A stretch of 64,000 bases of DNA from positions 1 through 64,000 of the forward strand of contig CAKZRP010000065.1 in assembly GCA_937146765.1 (NCBI GenBank). The letters run 5' to 3'. Origin of the DNA: an uncultured Paracoccaceae bacterium (GTDB lineage Bacteria; Pseudomonadota; Alphaproteobacteria; Rhodobacterales; Rhodobacteraceae). Shown one piece after another: positions 1 through 8,793 of the stretch (the first letter of the stretch is position 1; the number at the start of each line of letters is the position of its first letter). The translations under genes and the position numbers were made by a program. Under the pieces are notes generated by a model. That model was not told the origin of the DNA. It was given only the letters and a program-made list of their open reading frames with translations, and did not search any database.

Positions 1-120
<120 letters not shown>

Positions 121-132
121 ACGGGGGCGGCC

Positions 133-200
133 CCCTTCGACCCGTTTCCTGCGCATCTTCATACGTGCGCTGACGCCTGCGCAAGAAACGGGTCGAAGGG
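133..200. repeat. Long inverted repeat / hairpin next to the poly-G edge
   Basis: Positions 133-148 and 185-200 are perfect 16-base inverted repeats. After one C-A mismatch the stem continues through tgcgca at 150-155 and 178-183, leaving a 22-base loop. It lies 46 bases before the first gene. It could be a terminator-like or regulatory structure, but being beside a damaged contig end it could also be a fold-back artefact. Confidence 0.55.
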
Positions 201-252
201 CGTGCGACCCTGGTCCTAGGTGACGGTCATGCAACAGTAGAAAGGCATGACC

Positions 253-1008
253 ATGGAACTGAAGGACAAGACCATCCTCATCACCGGGGCGAGCAGTGGC
301 ATCGGCGCCGCCGCGGCGCATCTGTTTGCCGCCGAGGGCGCAAACCTGGTTCTGGGCGCACGGCGGCAGGGGCTGCTCGACGAGGTTCAGGCTCAGATCG
401 CGCGGAGCGCCGGACGCGCAGTCTGCCTGGCGGGAGACGTGACGGAGGCGGGCTATGCGCAGGCGCTGGTCGACTGTGCCGAGCATCACTTTGGCGGTCT
501 GGACGGTGCTTTCAACAATGTCGGCATGGTAGGGGACCTGGGCCCGATCCCGGAGATGACCCTGGGGAATTGGCAATCGGTTCTTGCCATCAACCTGACG
601 AGTGCCTTCTTTGCGGCCCGGGCACAGATCCCGGCCCTGCTACGGGGCGGCGGCGGCTCCATCGTGTTCACCGGCACATTCGTCGGATTCAGCAATGGGG
701 GGCTTCCCGGAATGGGTGCCTATGCCGCCTCCAAGGCGGGCCTGATCGGTCTTGTGCAGTCTCTGGCCTCGGATCATGCCGCGGACGGGATCCGGGTCAA
801 TACGATCCTGCCGGGCGGAACCATGACGGATATGGCCGGCAGCGATCCCAAGGTGCATGAGTTCATTGCCGGTTTGCATCCGGTCAAGCGCATGGCGGCA
901 CCAGGGGAGATCGCGCAAGCGGCTCTGTTCCTGTTGTCGGACCGGGCCAGCTTTGTCACCGGGGCACCCCTGGCCGTGGATGGTGGGATGGCAACGCGGT
1001 TGCTGTGA
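253..1008 (+). CDS. SDR family NAD(P)-dependent oxidoreductase
   Basis: A classical short-chain dehydrogenase/reductase of about 251 residues, which would reduce or oxidise a carbonyl/alcohol substrate with NAD(P). It shows the N-terminal TGASSGIG nucleotide-binding motif, an NNVG motif in place of NNAG, and the YAASK catalytic motif. The usual catalytic serine region reads FTGTFVG, so threonine appears to stand in for serine. The C-terminus has the typical DGG ending. Two ATGs lie two codons apart (247 and 253). I prefer 253, because AAAGG at 241-245 is 7 bases before it but touches the first ATG. The gene stands alone, convergent with lipB. The substrate cannot be told from sequence. Confidence 0.88.
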   Translation: MELKDKTILITGASSGIGAAAAHLFAAEGANLVLGARRQGLLDEVQAQIARSAGRAVCLAGDVTEAGYAQALVDCAEHHFGGLDGAFNNVGMVGDLGPIPEMTLGNWQSVLAINLTSAFFAARAQIPALLRGGGGSIVFTGTFVGFSNGGLPGMGAYAASKAGLIGLVQSLASDHAADGIRVNTILPGGTMTDMAGSDPKVHEFIAGLHPVKRMAAPGEIAQAALFLLSDRASFVTGAPLAVDGGMATRLL

Positions 1009-1023
1009 AGGCTGAGGCGGCTT

Positions 1024-1047
1024 CCCTCGGCCGCCCGCGGCCGAGGG
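1024..1047. terminator. GC-rich hairpin between convergent genes
   Basis: Positions 1024-1034 and 1037-1047 form a perfect 11-base inverted repeat between the SDR gene and lipB, which converge here. There is no clear T-tract, so it is only a candidate bidirectional terminator. Confidence 0.4.
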
Positions 1048-1107
1048 GTCCATGTGGCTTGCCGTGGGCGTCCCTGCAAAGAGGGGACGCCGGAAACGGC
1101 AGACCGT

Positions 1108-1794
1108 TCAGGAGGCGGTCTCGACTGCGCAGGTGGAAACGCCATCAGGGTCAAAAGCCAGATCGAAGGCCCGACGCAGCGCCACGTCCACATCCGCCAG
1201 GGTGACCGGCAGGCCGAGATCGACCAGGCTGGTCACTCCGAACTCGGTGATCCCGCAGGGAACGATACCGGTGAAATGATCAAGGTTCGGCTCCACGTTG
1301 ATCGAGATGCCGTGGAAGCTGACCCATTTGCGCAAACGGATGCCGATCGCGGCGATCTTGTCCTCGGCCATCGCGCCGGTCACGGTGCGCGGCCGGTCGG
1401 GACGTTCGACCCAGACGCCGACGCGACCGTCGCGGATATGGCCGGTGACGTTGAATTCCGCCAGGGCGAGGATGACCCAGCGTTCGAGCTGGCGCACGAA
1501 ACAGCGCACGTCCTTGCCCCGCTTGCCGACATCAAGCATCACATAGACGACCCGCTGGCCGGGGCCGTGATAGGTGTACTGGCCGCCGCGTTTGGTCGGA
1601 TAGACCGGAAACCGCTCGGGATCCGTCAGGTCCTCACGCCGGGCAGAGGTTCCGGCCGTGTAGAGCGGCGGATGCTCCAGCAGCCAGATGCATTCCTCAG
1701 CCTCGCCCCGGGCAATCGCCTCTGCCCGCGCCTCCATAAAAGCGCAGGCCTCCTCATAGGGCACCAGTTCGTCCGATGTGATCCATTGCACCAA
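1108..1794 (-). CDS. lipB: Lipoyl(octanoyl) transferase LipB
   Basis: Transfers the octanoyl group from acyl carrier protein to the lipoyl domains of E2 subunits and GcvH in the cytoplasm, the first step of lipoate synthesis. The 228-residue length is normal for the family. Family signatures are present: [12 protein letters not shown] at about residues 69-80, and the catalytic lysine and cysteine as K146 (in [10 protein letters not shown]) and C180 (in GIVPCGI), with FHGISINV between them. A GAGGAG ribosome site lies upstream on the minus strand. The gene is monocistronic as far as can be seen; lipA is not in the window. Confidence 0.97.
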   Translation of the reverse strand: MVQWITSDELVPYEEACAFMEARAEAIARGEAEECIWLLEHPPLYTAGTSARREDLTDPERFPVYPTKRGGQYTYHGPGQRVVYVMLDVGKRGKDVRCFVRQLERWVILALAEFNVTGHIRDGRVGVWVERPDRPRTVTGAMAEDKIAAIGIRLRKWVSFHGISINVEPNLDHFTGIVPCGITEFGVTSLVDLGLPVTLADVDVALRRAFDLAFDPDGVSTCAVETAS

Positions 1795-1917
1795 GGCTAG
1801 GGCTCCTCGTTCATAATTTCTTCGTCATAGGGGAAGACCCGACTCGTAATGAGGGGGGGCTGTGTTATTCTGATTCTCAAATAGGTGTCCTGCGGGTTGA
1901 GTGCGAGGTTTTATTCC

Positions 1918-3549
1918 ATGACAAACAGTTTCATTCGAGCCCTTGCGGCAGCGTCTCTTCTGACAACCACGGCCGCGGCCCCTGCGGCGGCGGACAATCT
2001 GGGCGCGGCCCTTGTGGGGGGGATCCTTGGCGGCGTCATTGTCAATGAGGTCAACAAGAACAAGCGGCGCACGGTTGTGCAGTCCTCTTCCAACTCTGCG
2101 ACGCGCACTTACAATCGCGAGACCCAGACAGCGCTGAACTATTTCGGATTCCCGGCGGGCACACCGGATGGGGTCTTTGGCGGTCGGTCCCGTGATGCGG
2201 CCCGTCAGTATCAGGCGCATATGGGCTTTCCGATCACCGGAAATCTCAGTGGCTATGAGCGGGATTTCCTGGTCAGCTCCTACAGTCGGGCGCTCGCCGG
2301 TGGCCCCGATGTGACCAAGGCAATGCAGGGTCCGCAGGGTATTCGCGCGGTTCTCAAGGTCTGGCATGGTGCTCCGGCTGGTGGAGCGACGAGCTATGGT
2401 TATGCCGGTCTTCCGATGGAAGTCTCCGAAGCGGTGGATGAAATCGCGGCGGCCGGGGATCCGACAGGTGACCAGCTTCTGCAACGCACCGGGTTCATGC
2501 AGCTTGCGGACCTCAACAACGACGGGCGCAACGATTACCTCATCGACACTTCGGCGGCTGGCATTCCCTACTGGTGCAACAGCGGCGGTGCGGCCTGTAC
2601 TGTGATGGTCTTCGCGTCGACGCCGCAGGGCTACGCCCGCAACGACTTTACTGCAGGCGGGGTCACAACTGCGGATTTCACCTGTACCCGGGGCGAATGT
2701 GACCGTGTCACCGCTCCGACGGTAGCGGTCGCTGCGGCTCCCACGCCGCAGCCAGTGGCACCGGTTCCGCAGGCGGTGGCACCTGCTCAGGGCGGGACGG
2801 TGCTGGCCTCTGGCGGTGCGCAGGGCGGATTGGGAGGTATTCAGCTTTTCTCGACCCCGGCTCCCCAGGTTGCCTCGCTGACCAGCCACTGCAGCAAGGT
2901 CAGCCTGCTGACCAGTTCCAATGGCGGCTATATGACCGTCGCAAGCATGACCGATCCGGAGTTGGCGCTGGGAGAACAGTTCTGTCTGGCCCGGTCCTAT
3001 GCCATCAATCGTGGCGAAACGCTGGTTTCGAGCCTCCAAGGCGTGACCCTGGCGCAGGTGGATGCGCAGTGCGACCAGTTCGGCCCGGCCCTGCAACCCT
3101 ATGTGGCGCAGTTGAGCAGCGCAGAAACCACCGCCGTGATCGCCAATGTGCAGAAGTTTATCCTGCAGGCCAATATGTCGGTGGACCAGCTGACGAATAC
3201 CGCTCAGATCTGTCTCTTCTCCGGGTATCGTCGGGACGACATGGACGTGGCCTTGGGCGCAGCACTCCTGCTTGTGGGGCTGGGGCAGCAAGCCTATGCC
3301 GAGTTGATCGGTCATCATTTGGCGCTTGGCTTCTCCTCCACGGTTGATGCCGGGCGGGCCTTTGGCTGGTATCAGACCGCCGTAGCTGCACTTGAAGGCG
3401 GGGCGGAGCCAGTCTTCGCGCCCGGTCAGCCAGAGCGGGTTGCCCTGGTCAAAGCCGCATCAACCGGTCTGGCGCAGCCCGGGGTTCCGCAGCCGGTTCA
3501 GGCATCCGGCGGTGCGGCTGCCTTGCCGACATTCGGCAACGGCAACTGA
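1918..3549 (+). CDS. Exported protein with peptidoglycan-binding domain
   Basis: A secreted or periplasmic protein of 543 residues. An N-terminal signal peptide (MTNSFIRALAAAS followed by an Ala-rich stretch ending near AAADN) favours the ATG at 1918 over an upstream in-frame GTG at 1885. A glycine-rich stretch follows (about residues 25-40, GAALVGGILGG), then a PG_binding_1-like domain at about 64-120 with the TPDGVFGGRSRDAARQYQ pattern. The middle has a DLNNDGRNDYLID segment resembling a calcium-binding or FG-GAP-type loop, then a Pro/Ala-rich linker and a C-terminal helical region of unknown fold. The rest resembles uncharacterised roseobacter envelope proteins. Its role in wall binding is inferred from the domain alone. 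Confidence 0.8.
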   Translation: MTNSFIRALAAASLLTTTAAAPAAADNLGAALVGGILGGVIVNEVNKNKRRTVVQSSSNSATRTYNRETQTALNYFGFPAGTPDGVFGGRSRDAARQYQAHMGFPITGNLSGYERDFLVSSYSRALAGGPDVTKAMQGPQGIRAVLKVWHGAPAGGATSYGYAGLPMEVSEAVDEIAAAGDPTGDQLLQRTGFMQLADLNNDGRNDYLIDTSAAGIPYWCNSGGAACTVMVFASTPQGYARNDFTAGGVTTADFTCTRGECDRVTAPTVAVAAAPTPQPVAPVPQAVAPAQGGTVLASGGAQGGLGGIQLFSTPAPQVASLTSHCSKVSLLTSSNGGYMTVASMTDPELALGEQFCLARSYAINRGETLVSSLQGVTLAQVDAQCDQFGPALQPYVAQLSSAETTAVIANVQKFILQANMSVDQLTNTAQICLFSGYRRDDMDVALGAALLLVGLGQQAYAELIGHHLALGFSSTVDAGRAFGWYQTAVAALEGGAEPVFAPGQPERVALVKAASTGLAQPGVPQPVQASGGAAALPTFGNGN

Positions 3550-3580
3550 GAATAAGACTGCCCAGTCAAGGTTTTAAGGG

Positions 3581-3608
3581 AGCCCCGGCCTGATGCGCCG
3601 GGGCTTTT
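3581..3608 (+). terminator. Rho-independent terminator
   Basis: A perfect 9-base stem (3581-3589 with 3597-3605) with a 7-base loop runs into TTTT, 32 bases after the stop of the peptidoglycan-binding protein gene. Confidence 0.85.
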
Positions 3609-3704
3609 CCTTGGCCCTAAAAGAAAAGTCGGAAAATTTGCGTTTTGCCTCTTCACATCCCTTTGGGGCTGGTCTATACGCCCCTTCACCAAGTCACAGA
3701 CAGT

Positions 3705-3791
3705 GCGGTCGTGGCGGAATTGGTAGACGCGCAGCGTTGAGGTCGCTGTGGGGTAACTCCCGTGGAAGTTCGAGTCTTCTCGACCGCACCA
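3705..3791 (+). tRNA. tRNA-Leu (anticodon GAG)
   Basis: An 87-base class II tRNA. The acceptor stem pairs gcggtcg (3705-3711) with cgaccgc (3781-3787), followed by discriminator A and an encoded CCA. The anticodon stem is cagcg/cgctg (3732-3736, 3744-3748) with loop ttgaggt, giving anticodon GAG at 3739-3741. A long variable arm follows, as expected for leucine. The T-arm contains the GTTCGAGTC sequence. Confidence 0.95.
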
Positions 3792-3798
3792 TTTGTCA

Positions 3799-3827
3799 AA
3801 AAGGCCCCGTGTCACGCGGGGCCTTTT
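3799..3827 (+). terminator. Terminator after tRNA-Leu
   Basis: A 10-base stem (3799-3808 with 3818-3827), rich in GC with flanking A and T tracts, begins 8 bases after the tRNA CCA. It is symmetrical enough to act in both directions. Confidence 0.85.
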
Positions 3828-4202
3828 GATGTTTTAGGCGGGTCTGCATCCGGCCAATACTCAGTGGGAACCAAGTTTCCCGTGGTCACCCGCTGTTGCA
3901 CCCCTTGTGGGTGGTGTCACCACCCGGTCGGCACGCGGTTGCAAGCACCTGATTGAATGATCCGATATGGCACTTCCAAGGCTGACCTAGACTGCTGTCT
4001 TTGCAGGTGGCTTGGCCCGCTGAAGCCTGGCAATTGACCGTTTCTTCCGGGGCTCTGGCTACTTGATCTAATGGGTGTGGCCTCCCATCGCGGATAGGAT
4101 CGTGGCAGGCGAGGGGGAGCATGGCGACTGCGGCGTGTTGCGACCAGGCCTCTCTGCGCCGCCTCAGGCAGATGCATGGCCGCGATCCCGGCTTCCGGTC
4201 GG
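3828..4202. other. Intergenic region with no recognised gene
   Basis: About 375 bases lie between the tRNA terminator and the end of the minus-strand GGDEF-EAL gene. I see no convincing coding frame with a ribosome site, no integrase remnant and no direct repeat of the tRNA 3' end that would mark an attachment site. Confidence 0.5.
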
Positions 4203-6767
4203 TCAGGAACCGAGCGCCCGCAGGCTCAGCCGGGCTTCGTGTTGCAGGATGAAAGCCCGCAACTCCTCCACTGGGAGTGGCTTACAGAAGGCGAAACCTT
4301 GCAGGGTATGGCAGCCGATATCCCGCAGGATCATCGCATGTTCCATGGTTTCGACTCCCTCCGCGATGATTGTCAGATCCATCAGATCCGCCATCCCGAC
4401 GATATGTCCGAGCAGGCCCCGGGCAAGCGGATCGGACGTGATCGGGCGGATCAGGCGCTGGTCGATCTTCATCGCGTCCGGCTTCAGCTGCATAAGGCCT
4501 ACGATGGAGGCATGACCGGAGCTGAAATCATCGATCTCGATCTTGACGCCCGCGTCGCGCAATCGGTCCAGTCCAAAGTGGAACAGGTCGCCCTGCTCCT
4601 CGACCAGTACCGATTCCAGAATTTCAAAGACAATGATGGGTCCATTCGGGTCTTGCGATCGGATTCGCCCGTAGACCTCATCGCTGCGGATCCGGTCCAC
4701 CGTGACATTGACGGACACCCGAGGGATCATGATGCCGCTAGTGCGCAGGCTGTCGATCTGCTCGAGGGCTTTGGTGAAGATCTGGTTGTCGATATCCTCC
4801 ACCACCGAAAGCTGTTCGGCCACGGGCAGGAACTCGTTTGGCATCAAGAGGCCCAATTCGCGCGAGTGCCAGCGCGCCAGCGTCTCCACGCCGACGATCT
4901 CATGCGTCCGGGCGTCAAATTGAGGTTGGAAATAGGGTTCGAACTCGCCCTGAGCGAGAGCTTTGCGCATTTCGCGTGCCAGGCCACGGCGGGCAAGAAC
5001 ATTCTGGTGCAGGTCGGGGGCATAGACCCGGATCCGGTTGCGGCCGCTCTCTTTCGCTTCGTAGAGGGCCGCATCGGCCCCGATGATGAGCTGGTCGCGG
5101 CTCAACAGCCCATCCGCCGTGCTTGCGACTCCGAAACTGGCCCCGATGCGGATCGATTTCCCATCGAACATCTTTGGGGTCTTGATCCGTTCAAGCATGC
5201 GTTTCGCCAGGTGCACGCCCTCCTCAGAAGTCGCACCGGGTGCCAGCAGGAGCAGGAATTCGTCGCCACCCACGCGCGACGCGAGGTCAGACTCCTTGGT
5301 CTCCTCTTTCAGGATGCGGGCGACTTCGCACAGGACATGATCTCCGGCGTCATGTCCCATGGTGTCGTTGACATATTTGAAGTGATCAAGGTCGATGCGG
5401 ACGATCGTCGTGGCACCTGCGGCCGCGCGGTCGCTATCTTTCAAGGTCTGATCCAACAGGCGGCGGTTGGGCAAACCTGTCAGCGCGTCGTGAAGCGCCT
5501 GCAGCTCGATCTCCTGTTTCGCGGCCAGGACAGCCTCGCGTTGCGCTCGGGCTTCCGAGATGTCATTCGAGATTGCCATGTAGCCATAGTGACGCCCCAT
5601 GTTGGTCTTCAGCGGAGAAATGCTGAGGCTGATCCAATAGGTGCTGCCGTCACTGTGATAGTTCAGCATCTCGACCTGGATCGCCTGCCGTGTCTCCATT
5701 GCGCAGCGAATGCGCCTGCGGGTATCCGCATCCGTCTCCGGTCCTTGCAGAAAGGCGGCTGGGGTCATTCCGCGGACATCTTCGACGTGATGTCCGGTCA
5801 GTTGTTCGAAGGCAGGATTGGCCCAGATCAGTTTCCCATCCAGATCGGTGATCTGGATCGCGTCATTGGCCCGTTCGGCAATGGCGGCAAGTTCACTCAG
5901 CTTGGCTTGTTTCTCCTCCAAGGCACGGTGGGGGCCGACGATCACGGCTTTGCCGGCGAGGACAAACAAAGCAAAGGCGCCGACCAGGACAACCGAAATT
6001 GCACCCATGCTATTGGTGAGCACTGCTGTTCCCGCCTTCTGGACCGCGGCTTCGTCCGGAACCAGGGCGACAGAGAGGGCGAAGTTCCTGAGCGGGCTCA
6101 CCACGGCTGAGCTCTTTCGCAGCAATCCGTTCAGAGGCAGGATCAGATGGGTCGATTTTACAATCTCGTTGCGCGGATAGATGTCGGCTGTGTGCAATCG
6201 GTATCCGCTGAGAAGCACACCCTCGACGAAACCCTGATGCAGGACAGGCGTTGCGAGGATCACGAAATTCTCTTCGCCTCGGGTTTGCAGCAGAACCGGC
6301 TTGCGGCTCTTGAGAGTGCCGTCGAGAGTTGACGTTACCAGATTGTCCAGCGCGGCGCGGGAAAACAGGCGCCGCTCCTCCGGACGGCGGTCAAAGTCTG
6401 ACAACTCGCTTGCGAAGGCATCGTAGAAACTTACCCAGGAGAGGTCTTCGGGCAGGCGCAGGGCGGCCAGCAGATCCGGCAGGTATTCGCTGTTGTCCTC
6501 AAGGCCCAATGCGATGTCGATCAGATGTGCGTCCTTGGCGACCACCGACAGCAGGGTATCATTGTGACTGAGCAGCCCATCCAGGTGCAGGGCGGTGTCC
6601 TCGGCCTGGGCGCGAATGGCGCTGTATTGATAATCCTTAAAAAACGGCAAGGCGACGTAACGTACCGCAAGGGCGGACGACATCAGCGCGAGGCTGAGGA
6701 TAAGGAAATTCATCACCCAGAAACGCCGCGCAACAGTCCGAGCCGTAGGAGTTTCCTGGGGTGTCAT
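4203..6767 (-). CDS. Membrane PAS-GGDEF-EAL cyclic-di-GMP protein
   Basis: An 854-residue inner-membrane signalling protein predicted to make and/or degrade cyclic di-GMP. Order: cytoplasmic N-terminus, TM helix at about 18-38, a large periplasmic sensor region (about 40-255), a second TM helix (about 255-275), a PAS domain (about 290-405), a GGDEF domain with intact GGDEF at about 499-503, and an EAL domain (about 600-845). The EAL signature reads ETL. The metal and catalytic positions seem kept: N in SVNVT, E in FEILES, the DD pair in IDDFSSGH, K in MKIDQ, E in AEGVET and Q in LQGF. The start codon directly abuts the stop of the upstream binding-protein gene, so both are probably co-transcribed and the periplasmic protein may deliver the signal. 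Confidence 0.92.
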   Translation of the reverse strand: MTPQETPTARTVARRFWVMNFLILSLALMSSALAVRYVALPFFKDYQYSAIRAQAEDTALHLDGLLSHNDTLLSVVAKDAHLIDIALGLEDNSEYLPDLLAALRLPEDLSWVSFYDAFASELSDFDRRPEERRLFSRAALDNLVTSTLDGTLKSRKPVLLQTRGEENFVILATPVLHQGFVEGVLLSGYRLHTADIYPRNEIVKSTHLILPLNGLLRKSSAVVSPLRNFALSVALVPDEAAVQKAGTAVLTNSMGAISVVLVGAFALFVLAGKAVIVGPHRALEEKQAKLSELAAIAERANDAIQITDLDGKLIWANPAFEQLTGHHVEDVRGMTPAAFLQGPETDADTRRRIRCAMETRQAIQVEMLNYHSDGSTYWISLSISPLKTNMGRHYGYMAISNDISEARAQREAVLAAKQEIELQALHDALTGLPNRRLLDQTLKDSDRAAAGATTIVRIDLDHFKYVNDTMGHDAGDHVLCEVARILKEETKESDLASRVGGDEFLLLLAPGATSEEGVHLAKRMLERIKTPKMFDGKSIRIGASFGVASTADGLLSRDQLIIGADAALYEAKESGRNRIRVYAPDLHQNVLARRGLAREMRKALAQGEFEPYFQPQFDARTHEIVGVETLARWHSRELGLLMPNEFLPVAEQLSVVEDIDNQIFTKALEQIDSLRTSGIMIPRVSVNVTVDRIRSDEVYGRIRSQDPNGPIIVFEILESVLVEEQGDLFHFGLDRLRDAGVKIEIDDFSSGHASIVGLMQLKPDAMKIDQRLIRPITSDPLARGLLGHIVGMADLMDLTIIAEGVETMEHAMILRDIGCHTLQGFAFCKPLPVEELRAFILQHEARLSLRALGS

Positions 6768-8000
6768 TCAGCGCAGATCCTCAAGCTGACCGTTGTCGGT
6801 GAACCGGGCCAGACAGAGATCCGACCCGTTCAAGGCCTCATGGGCGTCTGGCTGATCTTCGGTGTAGGGGGAGAAGGGACTGGCATAGGACTTCAGGATC
6901 CCGGGAACCGTCTGTTCGAGTCTTTCCAGAGCCCCATGCAACGCCAGACGCTTGTCCTTGATGTCGCCACTCCATTGAGGGGTGCGGGCGGCCTGGTCCG
7001 CCGCGGCGATCATCAGGCGGGTCATGTCATAGCCATGCACGAAACCGGTGGGGGCCGGAACATCGGCAAGACCTTCGGCTTCGGGCAGGGCCAGGGACAG
7101 AGCCCGACGCAGGTGTGGATTTCCCTGTCGTTCCTGACGAAGCCCGCAGGTTTGCAGCACTGCGAGGTGATGGGCTGTGCGAATGTCATGCGGCACCCGG
7201 TCCACAAACCCTCCACCCATGATGCCCCAGTGGCTGAAAATACGAACTTTGGGCAATCGTTTGTGAACGGCATTCACCATCAGGGCGCCGGTCTTCGCGC
7301 TGGCCAGCATGATGATGCAGTCTGCCGCTGCCTTGGCCAATGTGTCCGCCAACATGCCTGCCCCCGCTTCGCCCAGATTGCTTGGCAGGAACAGCACAAG
7401 GCCGGCATCCTTGCCGCGGGCAACAAGGGCCTTCTCCAGTGCGGGGCGGCTGGCATGGCCCCAGCCGGTATCCAGGAGCAACAGCGAGATCTTCTGACAG
7501 GCGGGTTGATCGGCTGCGGCGTTGGCAAGGAAGGGACCGGACTTGGTGTCGTCGACCGACAGACGGAAGATCCAATTCTCCCGGTCAGGCCCCGGACGGG
7601 TAATCGGCCCGGCGGCCGCCCAGGTCAGAAGGACAAGCAGGCGGTTCTCGTTGATGAAGGCCTGATGGGTCAGATAGGGAGGCGAGGCCATTCCGCCGAA
7701 CAGGGCAAGGGCAGTCTCACTCTCCACCATGTTCTGGAAATGACGGTGCGATCTGCGAACGTTGCCGCGGTGATCCATGCGCTGGACCGCGACCTCCATC
7801 CCGCCGATCCGGTAGTCCACCTCGGCGAGAGCGGTGCGAATGCCAAGCTCGATCGAGGCGGAGGCAGCTTCGTTCTTGGAAAAATCGCCATCGAGATACA
7901 GCACAAGCGGGGACATCGAGGCGGCAGCCTGCGCAGGCAGGGGCTGAGTGAGAAGCGAAGCGGCAAGAACCAGTCGCCAGATCCGGGCAAGGCGCAGCAT
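6768..8000 (-). CDS. Periplasmic binding protein, Peripla_BP_6-like
   Basis: A type I periplasmic solute-binding fold resembling branched-chain amino-acid or ABC sensory binding proteins. It is about 410 residues from the ATG at 8000, which gives a clean signal peptide (MLRLARIWRLVLAASLL, then AQA). An ATG at 8015 is also possible; the longer frame to 8075 adds non-signal residues. It contains the FGGMASP and TWAAAGP segments typical of the first lobe, followed by a DTGWGHASRP-type second-lobe start. No permease or ATPase gene adjoins it. Instead its stop touches the start of the GGDEF-EAL gene, which suggests a sensory rather than a transport role (inference). The ligand is unknown. Confidence 0.75.
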   Translation of the reverse strand: MLRLARIWRLVLAASLLTQPLPAQAAASMSPLVLYLDGDFSKNEAASASIELGIRTALAEVDYRIGGMEVAVQRMDHRGNVRRSHRHFQNMVESETALALFGGMASPPYLTHQAFINENRLLVLLTWAAAGPITRPGPDRENWIFRLSVDDTKSGPFLANAAADQPACQKISLLLLDTGWGHASRPALEKALVARGKDAGLVLFLPSNLGEAGAGMLADTLAKAAADCIIMLASAKTGALMVNAVHKRLPKVRIFSHWGIMGGGFVDRVPHDIRTAHHLAVLQTCGLRQERQGNPHLRRALSLALPEAEGLADVPAPTGFVHGYDMTRLMIAAADQAARTPQWSGDIKDKRLALHGALERLEQTVPGILKSYASPFSPYTEDQPDAHEALNGSDLCLARFTDNGQLEDLR

Positions 8001-8142
8001 GACAGGGCATTCCATCCAGTAACGGTCAGGTCGGCATCCATCCAACCCTAGAAAGCGCCAGTTAACGAAGGGCAAAGCTCCGGGCGGGGAGCCTAGGGTA
8101 ATCGCGTCAAGTCTGCATTAAAAACGCAACAGCCCGCCCGGA

Positions 8143-8793
8143 TCAGAGATCCGAAACCGGGGTGGCCAGCGTGATGACGGGTCCGCCGGCAGCCTCTGCA
8201 TCCTCGTGGTCATGCGTAACCAGCAGCACGGGCAGGTGCCGGTCGCGGGCGGTGTCGAGGACCATCTGCCGAACCCTCCTGCGCAGGTTGGCATCCAGCC
8301 CGGAAAAGGGTTCGTCCAGCAGCAGCAAACCCGGTTCGGCCAGAAGCATGCGCATCAGAGCGACCCGCGCCTTCTGGCCGCCGGACAGCGTGGCGGGATC
8401 GCGGTCATAGTAACCTTCCAGCCCGATCTGGCGCAGAGCTTCCTCGACTTTGAGGCGGCGGTCGGCGCGGCGATGGCGTGGAGCGAGACCAAAGGCCAGG
8501 TTGTCGCCCGTGCTCAGATGTGGAAACAGCAGATGGTCTTGAAAGAGAATGCCAATTCCACGGTCCTGGGGTCGCAGCGGGATCAGGTCGCGCCCGCGCA
8601 GGCAGAGCTCTCCCGCAAGGCTGAACTCGGGCGCAAGATGGCCGCTGATGGCACTTAGCAGAGTGGACTTTCCGACGCCGGAGGGGCCCATTACGGTCGT
8701 CACCTGTCCCGGCGCGACTGTCAGGGAAAGCTCCAGCAAGGGCCTTTCCCCATGCGAGATCCGAAGGTTTCGCAGGGCAAGGCCGTCATCCAT
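8143..8793 (-). CDS. ynjD: ABC transporter ATPase, YnjD-like
   Basis: The cytoplasmic ATPase of a YnjBCD-type importer, 216 residues. It shows Walker A (GPSGVGKST), the Q-loop FQDHLLFPH, signature LSGGQKARVAL and Walker B LLLLDEPFSGLD with the switch histidine in VTHDHEDAE. I chose the ATG at 8793 because it yields the normal short N-terminus and overlaps the permease stop by 8 bases, as in tightly coupled transporter operons. The open frame extends upstream to 8913, but that extension is permease sequence read in another frame. The assignment to YnjD rather than ThiQ rests mainly on the partner genes. Confidence 0.88.
   Translation of the reverse strand: MDDGLALRNLRISHGERPLLELSLTVAPGQVTTVMGPSGVGKSTLLSAISGHLAPEFSLAGELCLRGRDLIPLRPQDRGIGILFQDHLLFPHLSTGDNLAFGLAPRHRRADRRLKVEEALRQIGLEGYYDRDPATLSGGQKARVALMRMLLAEPGLLLLDEPFSGLDANLRRRVRQMVLDTARDRHLPVLLVTHDHEDAEAAGGPVITLATPVSDL

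Noticed and set aside
3705-4202. Integration site for a mobile element at tRNA-Leu
   Set aside because: There is no integrase or transposase, and no direct repeat of the tRNA 3' end was seen nearby. The tRNA is followed by its own terminator.
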